37,024 nt of DNA from Lachnospiraceae bacterium (GTDB lineage Bacteria; Bacillota; Clostridia; Lachnospirales; Lachnospiraceae), in assembly GCA_022510705.1 (NCBI GenBank), contig JAFLSX010000001.1, positions 77,736 to 114,759 of the forward strand, in the 5' to 3' direction. Positions 1 to 7,227 of the stretch are shown here, one piece after another. The position numbers and the translations under genes are program-made. The notes beneath the pieces were generated by a model. The model saw nothing but the letters and a program-made list of their open reading frames with translations, had not been told where the DNA came from and ran no database searches. The stretch's first letter is position 1. Each line of letters begins with the position of its first letter.

Positions 1-542
1 ATTTCCTCAGGCAAAATCTCTTCCGGCAGCTTACATAGACTCAGAACCTGCTTTACAGCTTTGGAAATACTCTGATTGGTAATACCTTTCGTCAAAGGAT
101 ATCGGGGCTGAATAAAGCTCATCAAATCCCGATATTCTTCCTCTTTATATATTCTGGGCTGCTCCATCACCAGCGCATGATTGCTCTTTTCTAAAACCAT
201 ACCGTGAAAAAGATATATGCTCCCCGGTTTTAAGGTGTTTTTTAAAAACGGCATATTAAAAAATGTCAGCTGCATACCGCCCGTTTGGTCCTTGACTGAA
301 AGAGTCAATATCTTTAGATTCCGCACATGGCGAAGCATTGGTACAGTCATAACCAGCCCTCTTACCGTACATGTTTCCCCCGGCCTGACATCCTGTATGG
401 ATATAGGTGCTTTAAAAGTCTCATATGCTCTTGGAAAATAAAATAGCAGATCTTTAAGCGTAGATATATGCAGTTTACGAAAAAGAGCGGCGGATTTCTC
501 CCCCACTCCTTTTAAGGTGGTAATGTCTGATTGTAAATTCAT
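1..542 (-). CDS. recG: ATP-dependent DNA helicase RecG, N-terminal part (runs off the window)
   Basis: This is the first ~180 residues of RecG, the helicase that remodels stalled replication forks and branched recombination intermediates. The reading frame is open to the window edge. The protein begins MNLQSDITTLKGVGEKSAAL, a helix-hairpin-helix-like start, followed by the wedge (OB-fold) domain with LKDLLFYFPRAYE and a core ending in QPRIY and IQPRYPLTKG, all typical of RecG. The helicase motor lies outside the window. The ATG at 540-542 has a modest AAAGG site and is 13 bases after the fakA-like stop, so the two are probably co-transcribed. This matches the Bacillus order yloU-yloV-...-recG. 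Confidence 0.9.
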   Translation of the reverse strand, partial: MNLQSDITTLKGVGEKSAALFRKLHISTLKDLLFYFPRAYETFKAPISIQDVRPGETCTVRGLVMTVPMLRHVRNLKILTLSVKDQTGGMQLTFFNMPFLKNTLKPGSIYLFHGMVLEKSNHALVMEQPRIYKEEEYRDLMSFIQPRYPLTKGITNQSISKAVKQVLSLCKLPEEILPEE

Positions 543-555
543 AGCCTTTTCCGTT

Positions 556-2268
556 TTATTCTGCTGAAATCACATAGTAATAAATGGGCTGTCCACCGTA
601 CTGCAGCTCCACATCACAGTTGGAATATTTATCTGCAATGCTCTGCCGCAACGATTCAGCATCACTTTCGTTGACATCATTTCCGTAATAGATGCTGATA
701 AGCTCCAGTTCGTCACTCATCATGGCGTCCACCATACCTAAGGTGACTTCCACTAAGTCCGTACCGTTTGTCAGGATGCCTTTATCTCCGATGCCCATAT
801 AATCACCCTGCGTAATGGTCTTATCATCTATCTGAGTATCCCGTACTGCATAGGTAACTTCACCGGTTCGCACGTTTTTGATCTCCTCCATCATGACCTC
901 TGTATTTTCCTCAGGAGATAAATCCGGCACAAAATTGATCACTGCGGTGATGCCCTGTGGTACAGTCTTGGTAGGGATAACCACGATTTTCTTATCCTTC
1001 ACCAATCCCACTGCTTGATTTGCTGCCATAATGACATTGGAGTTATTTGGCAGGATGAATACAGTATCCGCATTGACTTTTTCAATAGCTTCCAACATAT
1101 CCGCTGTAGAAGGATTCATGGTCTGTCCGCCCTCGATGATATAGTCCACGCCCAGACCCTTAAAGATTTCATTCATTCCTTCTCCGATGGATACCGCTAC
1201 GAAGCCGGTTTCCTTCTTTTCGGCAGGTATTACCTCTTCCGCTTCAGGAACCGGGTTCTCATCCGTTACTGAGGCAGCCTCAGCCACACCGCCCTTCTGT
1301 TTCTCCGCTTCCTTAAAGAGCTTTTCCTGATGCTCCAAGCGCATATTATCAATCTTGATATTGGACAATGCACCATACTTTAACGCCCGCTGAATTGCAA
1401 GACCGGGGTCATTCGTATGTACATGCACTTTGACAACATCATCATCTGCCACACATACGATAGAATCACCGATGGATTCCAGAAATGCCTTAAAGTCAAT
1501 TTCAGCTTTGATATTGAAATTCCGGCTTAACATTATAATGAATTCCGTACAGTATCCGAACTTAATATCCGCTTGCGCCTGAACATCCTGTCTGGGTCCT
1601 GACTGTGCGCTCGGAGTAGGTTCAGCAATAATATAATCCACTTCTTTGCCAAGAAAAGCATCATAGGCGCCACTTAAGACTTCCACAAGTCCCTGCCCGC
1701 CGGAGTCCACTACACCTGCCTGTTTTAAAACTGGTAAAAGCTCAGGAGTCTGACTTAATACATAACGGGCATGTTCGATCACAGCACCCAGAAAAACTTC
1801 CAGATCATCCGCTCCGTCATCACAGAGCTCCCTGGCTTTCTCCGCAGCTCCTCTGGCAACGGTCAAAATGGTACCTTCCTTTGGTTTCATCACAGCTTTA
1901 TATGCCGTTTCCACCGCTTTTTCAAAAGCATCAGCCAAAGCGGGAATATCAATGACATTTAAAGTCTTGATACTGCGCGTAAAACCTCGCAGTAACTGGG
2001 ACAGGATCACTCCGGAATTACCTCTGGCACCGCGCAGAGATCCGCCGGAAATGGCTTTACAAAGAGCATCCATGTCAGGATTCTCTCCTAAAGTCACCAG
2101 TTCCTTCGCGGCTGACATAATGGTTAAGGTCATATTGGTACCGGTATCTCCGTCGGGAACAGGAAACACATTCAGTTCATTTATCCATTCTTTTTTAGAT
2201 TCCAAATTCTTTGCGCCGGCTAAGAACATCTTGGAAAGCATCTTAGCGTCGATGGTATTTAAAGCCAC
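556..2268 (-). CDS. fakA: FakA/YloV-type DhaL-domain kinase (fatty acid kinase catalytic subunit family)
   Basis: 570 residues. The N-terminal ~200 residues form a DhaL/DAK2 nucleotide-binding domain: FPVPDGDTGTNM supplies the metal-binding aspartates and GGSLRGARGNSGVILSQ the glycine-rich loop. A linker near residues 330-360 is rich in E, A and P, and the C-terminal half is the DegV-like region. In Firmicutes this architecture is FakA, which phosphorylates fatty acids bound to a FakB (DegV-family) carrier for phospholipid synthesis. No fakB is visible here. The start is a GTG (2266-2268) with an AGGAGG site at 2274-2279. An Asp23-family gene lies 12 bases upstream and recG 13 bases downstream, consistent with the yloU-yloV unit. 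Confidence 0.88.
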   Translation of the reverse strand: MALNTIDAKMLSKMFLAGAKNLESKKEWINELNVFPVPDGDTGTNMTLTIMSAAKELVTLGENPDMDALCKAISGGSLRGARGNSGVILSQLLRGFTRSIKTLNVIDIPALADAFEKAVETAYKAVMKPKEGTILTVARGAAEKARELCDDGADDLEVFLGAVIEHARYVLSQTPELLPVLKQAGVVDSGGQGLVEVLSGAYDAFLGKEVDYIIAEPTPSAQSGPRQDVQAQADIKFGYCTEFIIMLSRNFNIKAEIDFKAFLESIGDSIVCVADDDVVKVHVHTNDPGLAIQRALKYGALSNIKIDNMRLEHQEKLFKEAEKQKGGVAEAASVTDENPVPEAEEVIPAEKKETGFVAVSIGEGMNEIFKGLGVDYIIEGGQTMNPSTADMLEAIEKVNADTVFILPNNSNVIMAANQAVGLVKDKKIVVIPTKTVPQGITAVINFVPDLSPEENTEVMMEEIKNVRTGEVTYAVRDTQIDDKTITQGDYMGIGDKGILTNGTDLVEVTLGMVDAMMSDELELISIYYGNDVNESDAESLRQSIADKYSNCDVELQYGGQPIYYYVISAE

Positions 2269-2280
2269 AACAAATCCTCC

Positions 2281-2640
2281 TTAATCTATCACTCTTACAC
2301 CTTCAACATAGATGTTTATTTTTTCGATTTCAATACCGGTGAATTCCTCAACCTTATATTTAACACTGTCAACCAGATTTTCGGATACAGCCTTAATACT
2401 AACACCATACGCTACAATTACATGAAAATCCAGTGTAAGCTTGTTATTATTAAGAGAAACCGCAATCCCTCTTTTCAGACTGTCCATTTTCAACAATTTG
2501 GCCAAGCCGTCTCTGGCAGAATATCCGGCCATACCTACAATACCAAAGCATTCTACTGCAACACCGCCTGCATACTGGGCGATAACATCATTATCAATTA
2601 CGATATTTCCCATATGGGTATTGATAGAAGAACCTTTCAT
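2281..2640 (-). CDS. Asp23/Gls24 family envelope-stress protein (YloU-like)
   Basis: 119 residues from an ATG at 2638-2640 with a strong AGGAGG site. The frame is open further upstream, but that extension has no binding site. The sequence has the Asp23/DUF322 pattern: GNIVIDNDVIAQYAGGVAVECFGIVGMAG, then a beta strand with LDFHVIVAYGVSI and a C-terminal VNIYVEGV-like ending. Asp23 proteins are small cytoplasmic proteins linked to the membrane and envelope stress. The copy next to fakA (YloU) is conserved in Firmicutes, but its biochemical role is unknown. A short hairpin (2655-2667) lies just upstream of the ribosome binding site. Confidence 0.9.
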   Translation of the reverse strand: MKGSSINTHMGNIVIDNDVIAQYAGGVAVECFGIVGMAGYSARDGLAKLLKMDSLKRGIAVSLNNNKLTLDFHVIVAYGVSIKAVSENLVDSVKYKVEEFTGIEIEKINIYVEGVRVID

Positions 2641-2691
2641 AAAACCTCCTTCTTGCTCGTCCCGAGCGGATTCGCATAACATATATGGTAT

Positions 2692-2697
2692 ATTATA
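2692..2697 (-). promoter_or_regulatory. candidate -10 element for the asp23-fakA-recG unit
   Basis: A perfect TATAAT on the minus strand lies 52 bases upstream of the Asp23 start. No convincing -35 hexamer lies at 16-18 bases, so this is only a candidate, supported mainly by its place in the divergent gap with rpmB. Confidence 0.4.
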
Positions 2698-2758
2698 ACT
2701 GCTTTCCCATAAAAATGAAATAAAAAAATTGAAAAATTGAAAAAACTTGAGTTTTTAC

Positions 2759-2787
2759 TTGCAATCTGATTTTATTTCTGTTAATAT
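2759..2787 (+). promoter_or_regulatory. sigma-A-type promoter of rpmB
   Basis: TTGCAA (2759-2764), a 17-base spacer and TATAAT-like TAATAT (2782-2787), about 70 bases before the rpmB ATG in an AT-rich divergent region. Confidence 0.7.
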
Positions 2788-2859
2788 ATCAATGTTGTGA
2801 GTTTATCCCGCATGAAATATTTGTAAAAAGATGAAGCTGCATTTCAAGGAGGTGTCAAG

Positions 2860-3045
2860 ATGGCTAAATGTGATATTTGCGGTAAGGGCGTTCATTTCGG
2901 AAACAACGTAAGCCATTCTCATAGAAGGTCCAACAGAATCTGGAATTCCAATATCAGAAACGTAAAGTGCAAGGTAAACGGTGGTTCCAAGAGAATGCAT
3001 GTATGCACCCGTTGCTTGAAGTCCGGTGCTGTAGAAAGAGCTTAA
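2860..3045 (+). CDS. rpmB: 50S ribosomal protein bL28
   Basis: 61 residues, the normal length for bL28. The start MAKCDICGKGVHFGNNVSHSH and the RRSNRIWNSNI segment are diagnostic. It is the zinc-ribbon (C+) form, with Cys4/Cys7 and Cys49/Cys52 as two CxxC pairs. The ATG is preceded by AAGGAGGTG at about 2848. bL28 binds 23S rRNA in the large subunit. Its divergent position beside yloU/yloV homologues is the classic Firmicutes arrangement. A hairpin terminator follows the stop. Confidence 0.97.
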   Translation: MAKCDICGKGVHFGNNVSHSHRRSNRIWNSNIRNVKCKVNGGSKRMHVCTRCLKSGAVERA

Positions 3046-3060
3046 TAAGAATATTAAAGA

Positions 3061-3089
3061 CGATGCGGCAAATGCTGCATCGCCTTTTT
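3061..3089 (+). terminator. intrinsic terminator after rpmB
   Basis: A 9-bp stem (CGATGCGGC with GCTGCATCG, one G-T pair, loop AAAT) is followed by CC and a run of five T. The same hairpin may also stop the converging minus-strand gene, although its T run in that direction is poor. Confidence 0.85.
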
Positions 3090-3092
3090 CTT

Positions 3093-3620
3093 TTACTCTG
3101 CTTTCTTCCTCTTTTCATATTCCCGATTGATCATCTGTACCAGTTCTGCGTCACCACAAAGGTTGTCCGGATGAAAAATCTTTAATAAATCCTTATAACG
3201 CTTCCTTAGGGTAAGCGGATTGCTAACACCCCTGAATAAAATGGCACACACATCCTCCATACCGGCTGAAACGCCCTTTTCTCCTCCCCAGAATTCCTTT
3301 TCCATAGAAAAGCGGGCGCGGTCTTTTTCAAACTTCTTTCTGTCCGCATCCAGTTGTCTGAAGCCCTCCTGCAGAATCTCCATTTTCTTCTCAAAGAACA
3401 GATTGTCATCCTTTAATCGTTTTTTCTCCAAAACAATCCGATGATTCAGCATATCCATTTCTGTTCTGAACCGGCGTTGGTCTCTGAGCAGCTTGTCCAT
3501 ACTTTCGGCGATCTCACGCTTTTCATTTTCTAAGCGAATATTTTCCTTGAATAAAAATGCCTTTAATTCTTTCAGCACCTCATCGTCCTCAGACTTTAAC
3601 ATTTCCTCAATATCAATCAT
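3093..3620 (-). CDS. coiled-coil protein with a C-terminal J domain
   Basis: I take the ATG at 3618-3620 (175 residues), which has GGTGAGG five bases upstream. A TTG at 3665 would add 15 residues overlapping the upstream gene. Residues ~15-110 are highly charged heptad-like sequence rich in E, K, R and L, predicted to form a long coiled coil. The last ~50 residues, LRKRYKDLLKIFHPDN...MINREYEKRKK, contain the HPD motif (residues 150-152) and flanking helices of a DnaJ J domain. It should therefore recruit and stimulate a DnaK-type Hsp70, with the coiled coil acting as adaptor or oligomerisation arm. It lacks the glycine-rich, zinc and C-terminal domains of DnaJ. The client is unknown. It lies downstream of the spore germination gene gerW. 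Confidence 0.72.
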   Translation of the reverse strand: MIDIEEMLKSEDDEVLKELKAFLFKENIRLENEKREIAESMDKLLRDQRRFRTEMDMLNHRIVLEKKRLKDDNLFFEKKMEILQEGFRQLDADRKKFEKDRARFSMEKEFWGGEKGVSAGMEDVCAILFRGVSNPLTLRKRYKDLLKIFHPDNLCGDAELVQMINREYEKRKKAE

Positions 3621-3636
3621 ATCATCCTCACCCGCA

Positions 3637-3783
3637 TCAACTGCAGCTATAACAGTTATAACCAATAAACAAAAGCAATGCGATCAATATGATTCCCACA
3701 AAATCATTGTGTAAAAACAACATGATCAGCATACCAATGGCGACAAAAAAGGCCAGTAAACCAATTATTTTCCTTCTGTCCAT
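3637..3783 (-). CDS. predicted two-helix membrane microprotein, 48 residues
   Basis: A short open frame (ATG 3781-3783, TGA 3637-3639) fills most of the gap between gerW and the J-domain gene. The product begins MDRRKIIGLLAFFVAIG, has two hydrophobic stretches (about residues 6-24 and 29-43) with HNDF between them, and ends YNCYSCS. Positive N-terminal charges suggest an N-in topology. The ribosome binding site is weak (GGATAGCGG). It ends 16 bases before the chosen start of the J-domain gene, so the two look translationally linked. I do not recognise a family. Coding status is inferred from size, hydrophobicity and position only. Confidence 0.5.
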   Translation of the reverse strand: MDRRKIIGLLAFFVAIGMLIMLFLHNDFVGIILIALLLFIGYNCYSCS

Positions 3784-3842
3784 ACCGCTATCCCAAACGC
3801 AGTGCTCTTATAGTAGGATATGCGTGGACATTTAAAAAGTTT

Positions 3843-4247
3843 CTATTCGGAAGCTTTCTCGGGAAAGGCAATATCTACTGCCTCTTCGTCAGGGATCAGT
3901 TCTTCCTTCTTGGATGTAAATTTATTTACCACATCCGGAATCATATCCAGAATCTTGGTAACAGCATCCTGATTCTTTATATTTACCAGCTTAGTAGAGC
4001 CGTTCTGACCGATCACCAATACAGCACTGGGTGTCATCTTACCGCCGATACCGCCGGCCCCGTTCTGCGATTTCTTTTCTCCGTTGAGTCCCGCTCCTGC
4101 GCCAACGCCAAATGATACATCCACCAACGGCAAAATAATGGTATCACCGATCTTGGTGGCTTCTCCTACTACCGTCTTAGTAGAAAGCACCGTGTCCATT
4201 CCCTTTAATAAGGATTCCACAACTCCGTTCAACTGATTCTCTGCCAT
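3843..4247 (-). CDS. gerW: GerW family sporulation/germination protein (YtfJ)
   Basis: 134 residues. The family hallmark is a central glycine-rich stretch after GDTIILPLVDVSFGVGAGAG, then GGKMTPSAVLVIGQNG and a C-terminal helix with ILDMIPDVVNKF. In Bacillus subtilis, GerW (YtfJ) is a forespore-made protein needed for normal germination. The ATG overlaps the stop of the DUF2953 gene by one base (TAATG), with GGGAGG upstream, so translation is coupled. This pairing is the same as ytfI-ytfJ in Bacillus and supports the view that the organism forms endospores. Confidence 0.93.
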   Translation of the reverse strand: MAENQLNGVVESLLKGMDTVLSTKTVVGEATKIGDTIILPLVDVSFGVGAGAGLNGEKKSQNGAGGIGGKMTPSAVLVIGQNGSTKLVNIKNQDAVTKILDMIPDVVNKFTSKKEELIPDEEAVDIAFPEKASE

Positions 4248-5182
4248 TATTTTTCCTCCCTTTTCAATGCTTTTATGAAAGTCATAAGCTGCTTATCCAA
4301 AACAAACATCACTGCCTGCGATAAAATCGAAAAAATAGTAAACCTCCCCTTGATATAAACACGGCCTTCCCATACAGCTTCCTCAAAATCCGGTGTTATC
4401 TTCACATTATTGCCTAAAACAGGTGAAAACATACCGTAGACGGCGCAAAGGTATCCGGTCGTATCAGGTGAACCGGTTCCGATATGCAGATCAGCCTTTA
4501 GCACTCTGGGTTTAAAGATTCTTAGGAGTTTAAAAAGCCGTTTTTTTACTCTGCGGATCAGCTTCCTATCCAACTGCTCAAATGTTTTTTTATAGTAGGT
4601 AACGGTTTCTTTTAATTCCTCTGCTTTTTGCAGGCTACTTTTTATCTTATCACAAATGGAGCGTATTGTGTACTGAATCTTTTGAAAGATTTCATTTATG
4701 CGTTCCTTAAAAGTTTTTTTCTTTTTATCATCTTCAGATGACTTTGGGCTCTCCTCCGAAGAATCCGGCAAGTCAAAATCATTCTCTTCATCGGTTTTTG
4801 CAGAATTTTTCTCTTCTTCCGCAACGGATTCCGCCGGCACATCAGCCGTTAAGATTGTTTTATTTTCTTTTCGTGCTTCCTTTTCCGAATATTCATGCTC
4901 CGAAGTTTCCGCTTTTGCTGCCTTTTGGGTGTCAAATATCCGGAAACCGAATACTCTTATGATCAGACTGCCCGGTTCCGGATAGTCAAAACGCACCGAT
5001 AACAGATGAAGCAGATAGGTCACTCTTGCGGAACAAACTAAAGTTATTTCATCCTTATGTCCGATCAACCGGTATCGTATGGGTACAAACAAAACTAACA
5101 ATATCAGAAAAATCAGCAAACCAAGCAGGCACAGCAGAACAATGCCGATAATGCCCAGTATCTGCAAAATTACATGTAGCAT
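4247..5182 (-). CDS. DUF2953 membrane-anchored protein (YtfI-like)
   Basis: 311 residues. One strongly hydrophobic N-terminal segment (residues ~4-33) is followed by VPIRYRL and a DUF2953-type beta-rich region. A long acidic and lysine-rich low-complexity insert (about residues 90-165) comes next, and a C-terminal domain contains LKADLHIGTGSPDTTGYLCAVYG and ITPDFEEAVWEGRVYIKGRFT, the most recognisable DUF2953 part. The biochemical function is unknown. Its coupling to gerW, as in Bacillus ytfI-ytfJ, points to a role in the spore or forespore membrane. The ATG (5180-5182) has AAGGAG upstream, inside the end of the preceding gene. Confidence 0.82.
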   Translation of the reverse strand: MLHVILQILGIIGIVLLCLLGLLIFLILLVLFVPIRYRLIGHKDEITLVCSARVTYLLHLLSVRFDYPEPGSLIIRVFGFRIFDTQKAAKAETSEHEYSEKEARKENKTILTADVPAESVAEEEKNSAKTDEENDFDLPDSSEESPKSSEDDKKKKTFKERINEIFQKIQYTIRSICDKIKSSLQKAEELKETVTYYKKTFEQLDRKLIRRVKKRLFKLLRIFKPRVLKADLHIGTGSPDTTGYLCAVYGMFSPVLGNNVKITPDFEEAVWEGRVYIKGRFTIFSILSQAVMFVLDKQLMTFIKALKREEK

Positions 5183-5481
5183 TTTAAGTACTCCTTCATT
5201 CTGCAGTCACCCTGTGCGGCAAAAGTCTCCTCGGCAATCTGCCTTACCAACTCCACCGCCTCCTCATAGCTGGAGGCCAAACCTATTATATAGGGCGGGT
5301 GCTGCCGGTAATATCGTTGAGATAAATAACCGGCTTTATATATTTCCAGCTGATCAACAGGATTTTGGGACAGGGTAATCACGTAAGCATTTAAAAACTT
5401 AGCATGTTTTTTTAGTTTATGTATGACTTTATCGGGATTATGCAGTTCTTTCCCCACATACAAACGCGGATACAGTTTCAT
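5170..5481 (-). CDS. conserved-looking small protein of unknown function upstream of the DUF2953-gerW pair
   Basis: 103 residues from the ATG at 5479-5481, which has AAAGGAGC upstream. A longer frame to 5556 lacks a binding site and would cross the promoter. The product begins MKLYPRLYVGKELHNPDKVI, is mostly charged and soluble, with a helix around IHKLKKHAKFLNAY and a C-terminal helix EEAVELVRQIAEE. I do not recognise the family. Its last 13 bases overlap the DUF2953 start, so it is probably the first gene of a small operon with DUF2953, gerW, the microprotein and the J-domain protein. Confidence 0.75.
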   Translation of the reverse strand: MKLYPRLYVGKELHNPDKVIHKLKKHAKFLNAYVITLSQNPVDQLEIYKAGYLSQRYYRQHPPYIIGLASSYEEAVELVRQIAEETFAAQGDCRMKEYLKCYM

Positions 5482-5512
5482 ACCCTGCTCCTTTCCAACA
5501 ACTATCATTTTA

Positions 5513-5540
5513 ATCATATCACATTTTACGTTTTTTCCAA
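5513..5540 (-). promoter_or_regulatory. promoter of the small-protein/DUF2953/gerW unit
   Basis: On the minus strand TTGGAA (5535-5540), a 16-base spacer and TATGAT (5513-5518), with a TGA immediately before the -10 hexamer (extended -10). It ends 32 bases upstream of the ATG at 5481. Confidence 0.6.
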
Positions 5541-5549
5541 AGTAAAATA

Positions 5550-5578
5550 TTGACATCCTGACAGATTATTTTTATTAT
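5550..5578 (+). promoter_or_regulatory. strong sigma-A-type promoter of the HD-GYP gene
   Basis: Consensus TTGACA (5550-5555), a 17-base spacer and TATTAT (5573-5578), about 56 bases before the ATG. An AT dinucleotide run follows (about 5582-5592). It lies back to back with the minus-strand promoter at 5513-5540. Confidence 0.75.
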
Positions 5579-5633
5579 GAATATATATATATTCTTTTTT
5601 AAATAGCTTGCAAAAGAGAATTGGGGAATTTAC

Positions 5634-6707
5634 ATGAAAACGATCGCTCGGATAGAACTTCAGCCCGGAATGGAACTGGCTGAGGATATTGTAAACAGTA
5701 ACGGTGACCTTATCGCAGCTGCCCGCACCAAGGTAGACTCTTCCATTATTTCACGTCTTGCACGTCTTGATATTATGGTGGTCAGTATCATGGAAGAGAT
5801 TGATTATGCCACTACGCATTTTGAGAGAGTCCGTTTATCCAATGGATTCAAAAAATTTGTGGACTCCTATCAAAATCTTTACCCCTATTTTAAAAGCATG
5901 ATGAATGCCTTAGTAGAAAATGGTACCCCCATAGATACCAAGGCTTTGCTCGAAATGTATCATGTGTTGACCGATGATATTACTTTTAACAGGACGCTTT
6001 TGGACTATTTGTACAATATGGTTGTCGATGAAGACGAACTTACCTATACTCACTGTCTCAATTCCGCTTTGATAGCAGGAGCTTTTGCAAACTGGCTGGG
6101 GATGAAAGAAGAAGAAAAAAACACCTTGATTCTCTGCGGCTATCTCTATGATATCGGCAAGCTGAAATTACCCAATGATCTGCTTTGGAAACCGGGAAAG
6201 CTGACCGATGTGGAGTTTGCCCGTATCAAAACCCACCCTATTCTTGGATATAACATCGTCAAAGATCATACCAATTTAAATCCTGCTATTTTTAAAAGTA
6301 TTCTTATGCACCATGAACGTTGTGACGGACAGGGCTATCCTTCCCGCCTGAAAATGGAGCAGATTGACCAATACGCAAGGCATATTTCTGTTATTGACGC
6401 ATATGAAGCCATGACTTCGCCCAGGTCTTACCGCCCCACTCTCATGCCGCTTCAGGTGATTGAGCGTTTTGAAGCCAGCGGTATGATGCAATATGACTAT
6501 ACCATACTGCATCCTATTATGACCCGCATTGCAGACTCCCAGATAGGTATGACCGTTAAGTTAAGCGATAACTCTATGTGGGAAATCTTTCTGATCAACC
6601 AGCTGCATATGTCCCGCCCCATACTACGAAAAGACGTGGCGGAAGACAAAATTGAATTGCTGGACTTAATGGAACGGACTGATTTACAGATAGTAGCTAT
6701 CTATTAA
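5634..6707 (+). CDS. HD-GYP domain protein with a degenerate HD motif
   Basis: 357 residues. The N-terminal ~50 residues (LQPGMELAEDIVNSNGDLI) form the small domain often preceding HD-GYP. Residues ~130-300 are the HD-GYP core: TH at 139-140, YDIGKLKLP at 172-180, KPGKL, KTHP with His201, HHERCDGQGYP at 226-236, and D255 in ISVIDAYEAM. HD-GYP enzymes hydrolyse cyclic di-GMP using two or three metals. Here His of the HD pair is Tyr172 (codon TAT, 6147-6149), while the other ligands and the GYP tripeptide remain. It may be a weak enzyme or a c-di-GMP-binding effector. There is no transmembrane segment or receiver domain. It overlaps the convergent Nudix gene by 11 bases. Confidence 0.88.
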   Translation: MKTIARIELQPGMELAEDIVNSNGDLIAAARTKVDSSIISRLARLDIMVVSIMEEIDYATTHFERVRLSNGFKKFVDSYQNLYPYFKSMMNALVENGTPIDTKALLEMYHVLTDDITFNRTLLDYLYNMVVDEDELTYTHCLNSALIAGAFANWLGMKEEEKNTLILCGYLYDIGKLKLPNDLLWKPGKLTDVEFARIKTHPILGYNIVKDHTNLNPAIFKSILMHHERCDGQGYPSRLKMEQIDQYARHISVIDAYEAMTSPRSYRPTLMPLQVIERFEASGMMQYDYTILHPIMTRIADSQIGMTVKLSDNSMWEIFLINQLHMSRPILRKDVAEDKIELLDLMERTDLQIVAIY

Positions 6708-7146
6708 CAGTGCCCCAGAGATTATTTTTTCGAAGTTCCTGATATTCATTATATGCTTTTTCCAAGATCTGCTTTTCATTTGCAAATTTTAGTAAATGAT
6801 ATGCCTCGTGATATTTGTAGAACCCGGAGTCAATAAAATATTCCTCACGCTGTGGTTTACTGTAATAGCTATCCGCCATCATCAAATACCAGTGTACTTC
6901 CTTTTCTACAATATCCTCGGGCACATTAAATGTGTATTCACTCTTTCCCACGTACTTAATCACACTGGCTCGGGCGCCGGTTTCTTCCAACACTTCTCTC
7001 ATTGCGGTGTCCTTAAACTCTTCGCCTTTTTCCACTGTACCTTTAGGTAATACCCATCCTTCATATTTATTTTTCACATTTTTATACAAAAGAAGAATCT
7101 TCCCACGGAAAATAACCACACCGCCGCAACTGGTCGCTTCTATCAT
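6697..7146 (-). CDS. Nudix hydrolase
   Basis: 149 residues with a complete Nudix box at residues 36-58: Gly36, Glu42, Arg50-Glu51, Glu54-Glu55, then TGA. It is preceded by GWVLPKG, typical of diphosphate-cleaving Nudix enzymes acting on nucleotide or alarmone-like substrates. CGGVVIF at the start is the first strand of the fold. The substrate cannot be told from sequence. The ATG (7144-7146) has GGGAGG eight bases upstream and its own promoter. It lies downstream of the SEDS-PBP unit and its end overlaps the convergent HD-GYP gene. Confidence 0.9.
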   Translation of the reverse strand: MIEATSCGGVVIFRGKILLLYKNVKNKYEGWVLPKGTVEKGEEFKDTAMREVLEETGARASVIKYVGKSEYTFNVPEDIVEKEVHWYLMMADSYYSKPQREEYFIDSGFYKYHEAYHLLKFANEKQILEKAYNEYQELRKNNLWGTVNR

Positions 7147-7192
7147 TGCAATACCTCCCGACTTGGTGTGTCAATTAACTTGACCTGATTTT

Positions 7193-7221
7193 AGTATAGT
7201 CCAACATTTAAGCCCATGCAA
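7193..7221 (-). promoter_or_regulatory. promoter of the Nudix gene
   Basis: Minus strand TTGCAT (7216-7221), a 17-base spacer and TATACT (7193-7198). A small inverted repeat, GTCAA-TTAAC-TTGAC (7170-7184), lies between this promoter and the ribosome binding site and could be an operator or mRNA hairpin. Confidence 0.6.
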
Positions 7222-7227
7222 CTGTTT

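Noticed and set aside
5581..5592. AT dinucleotide repeat as a phase-variation tract
   Set aside because: Only about five AT units, located downstream of the -10 in an AT-rich leader; too short to support a claim.
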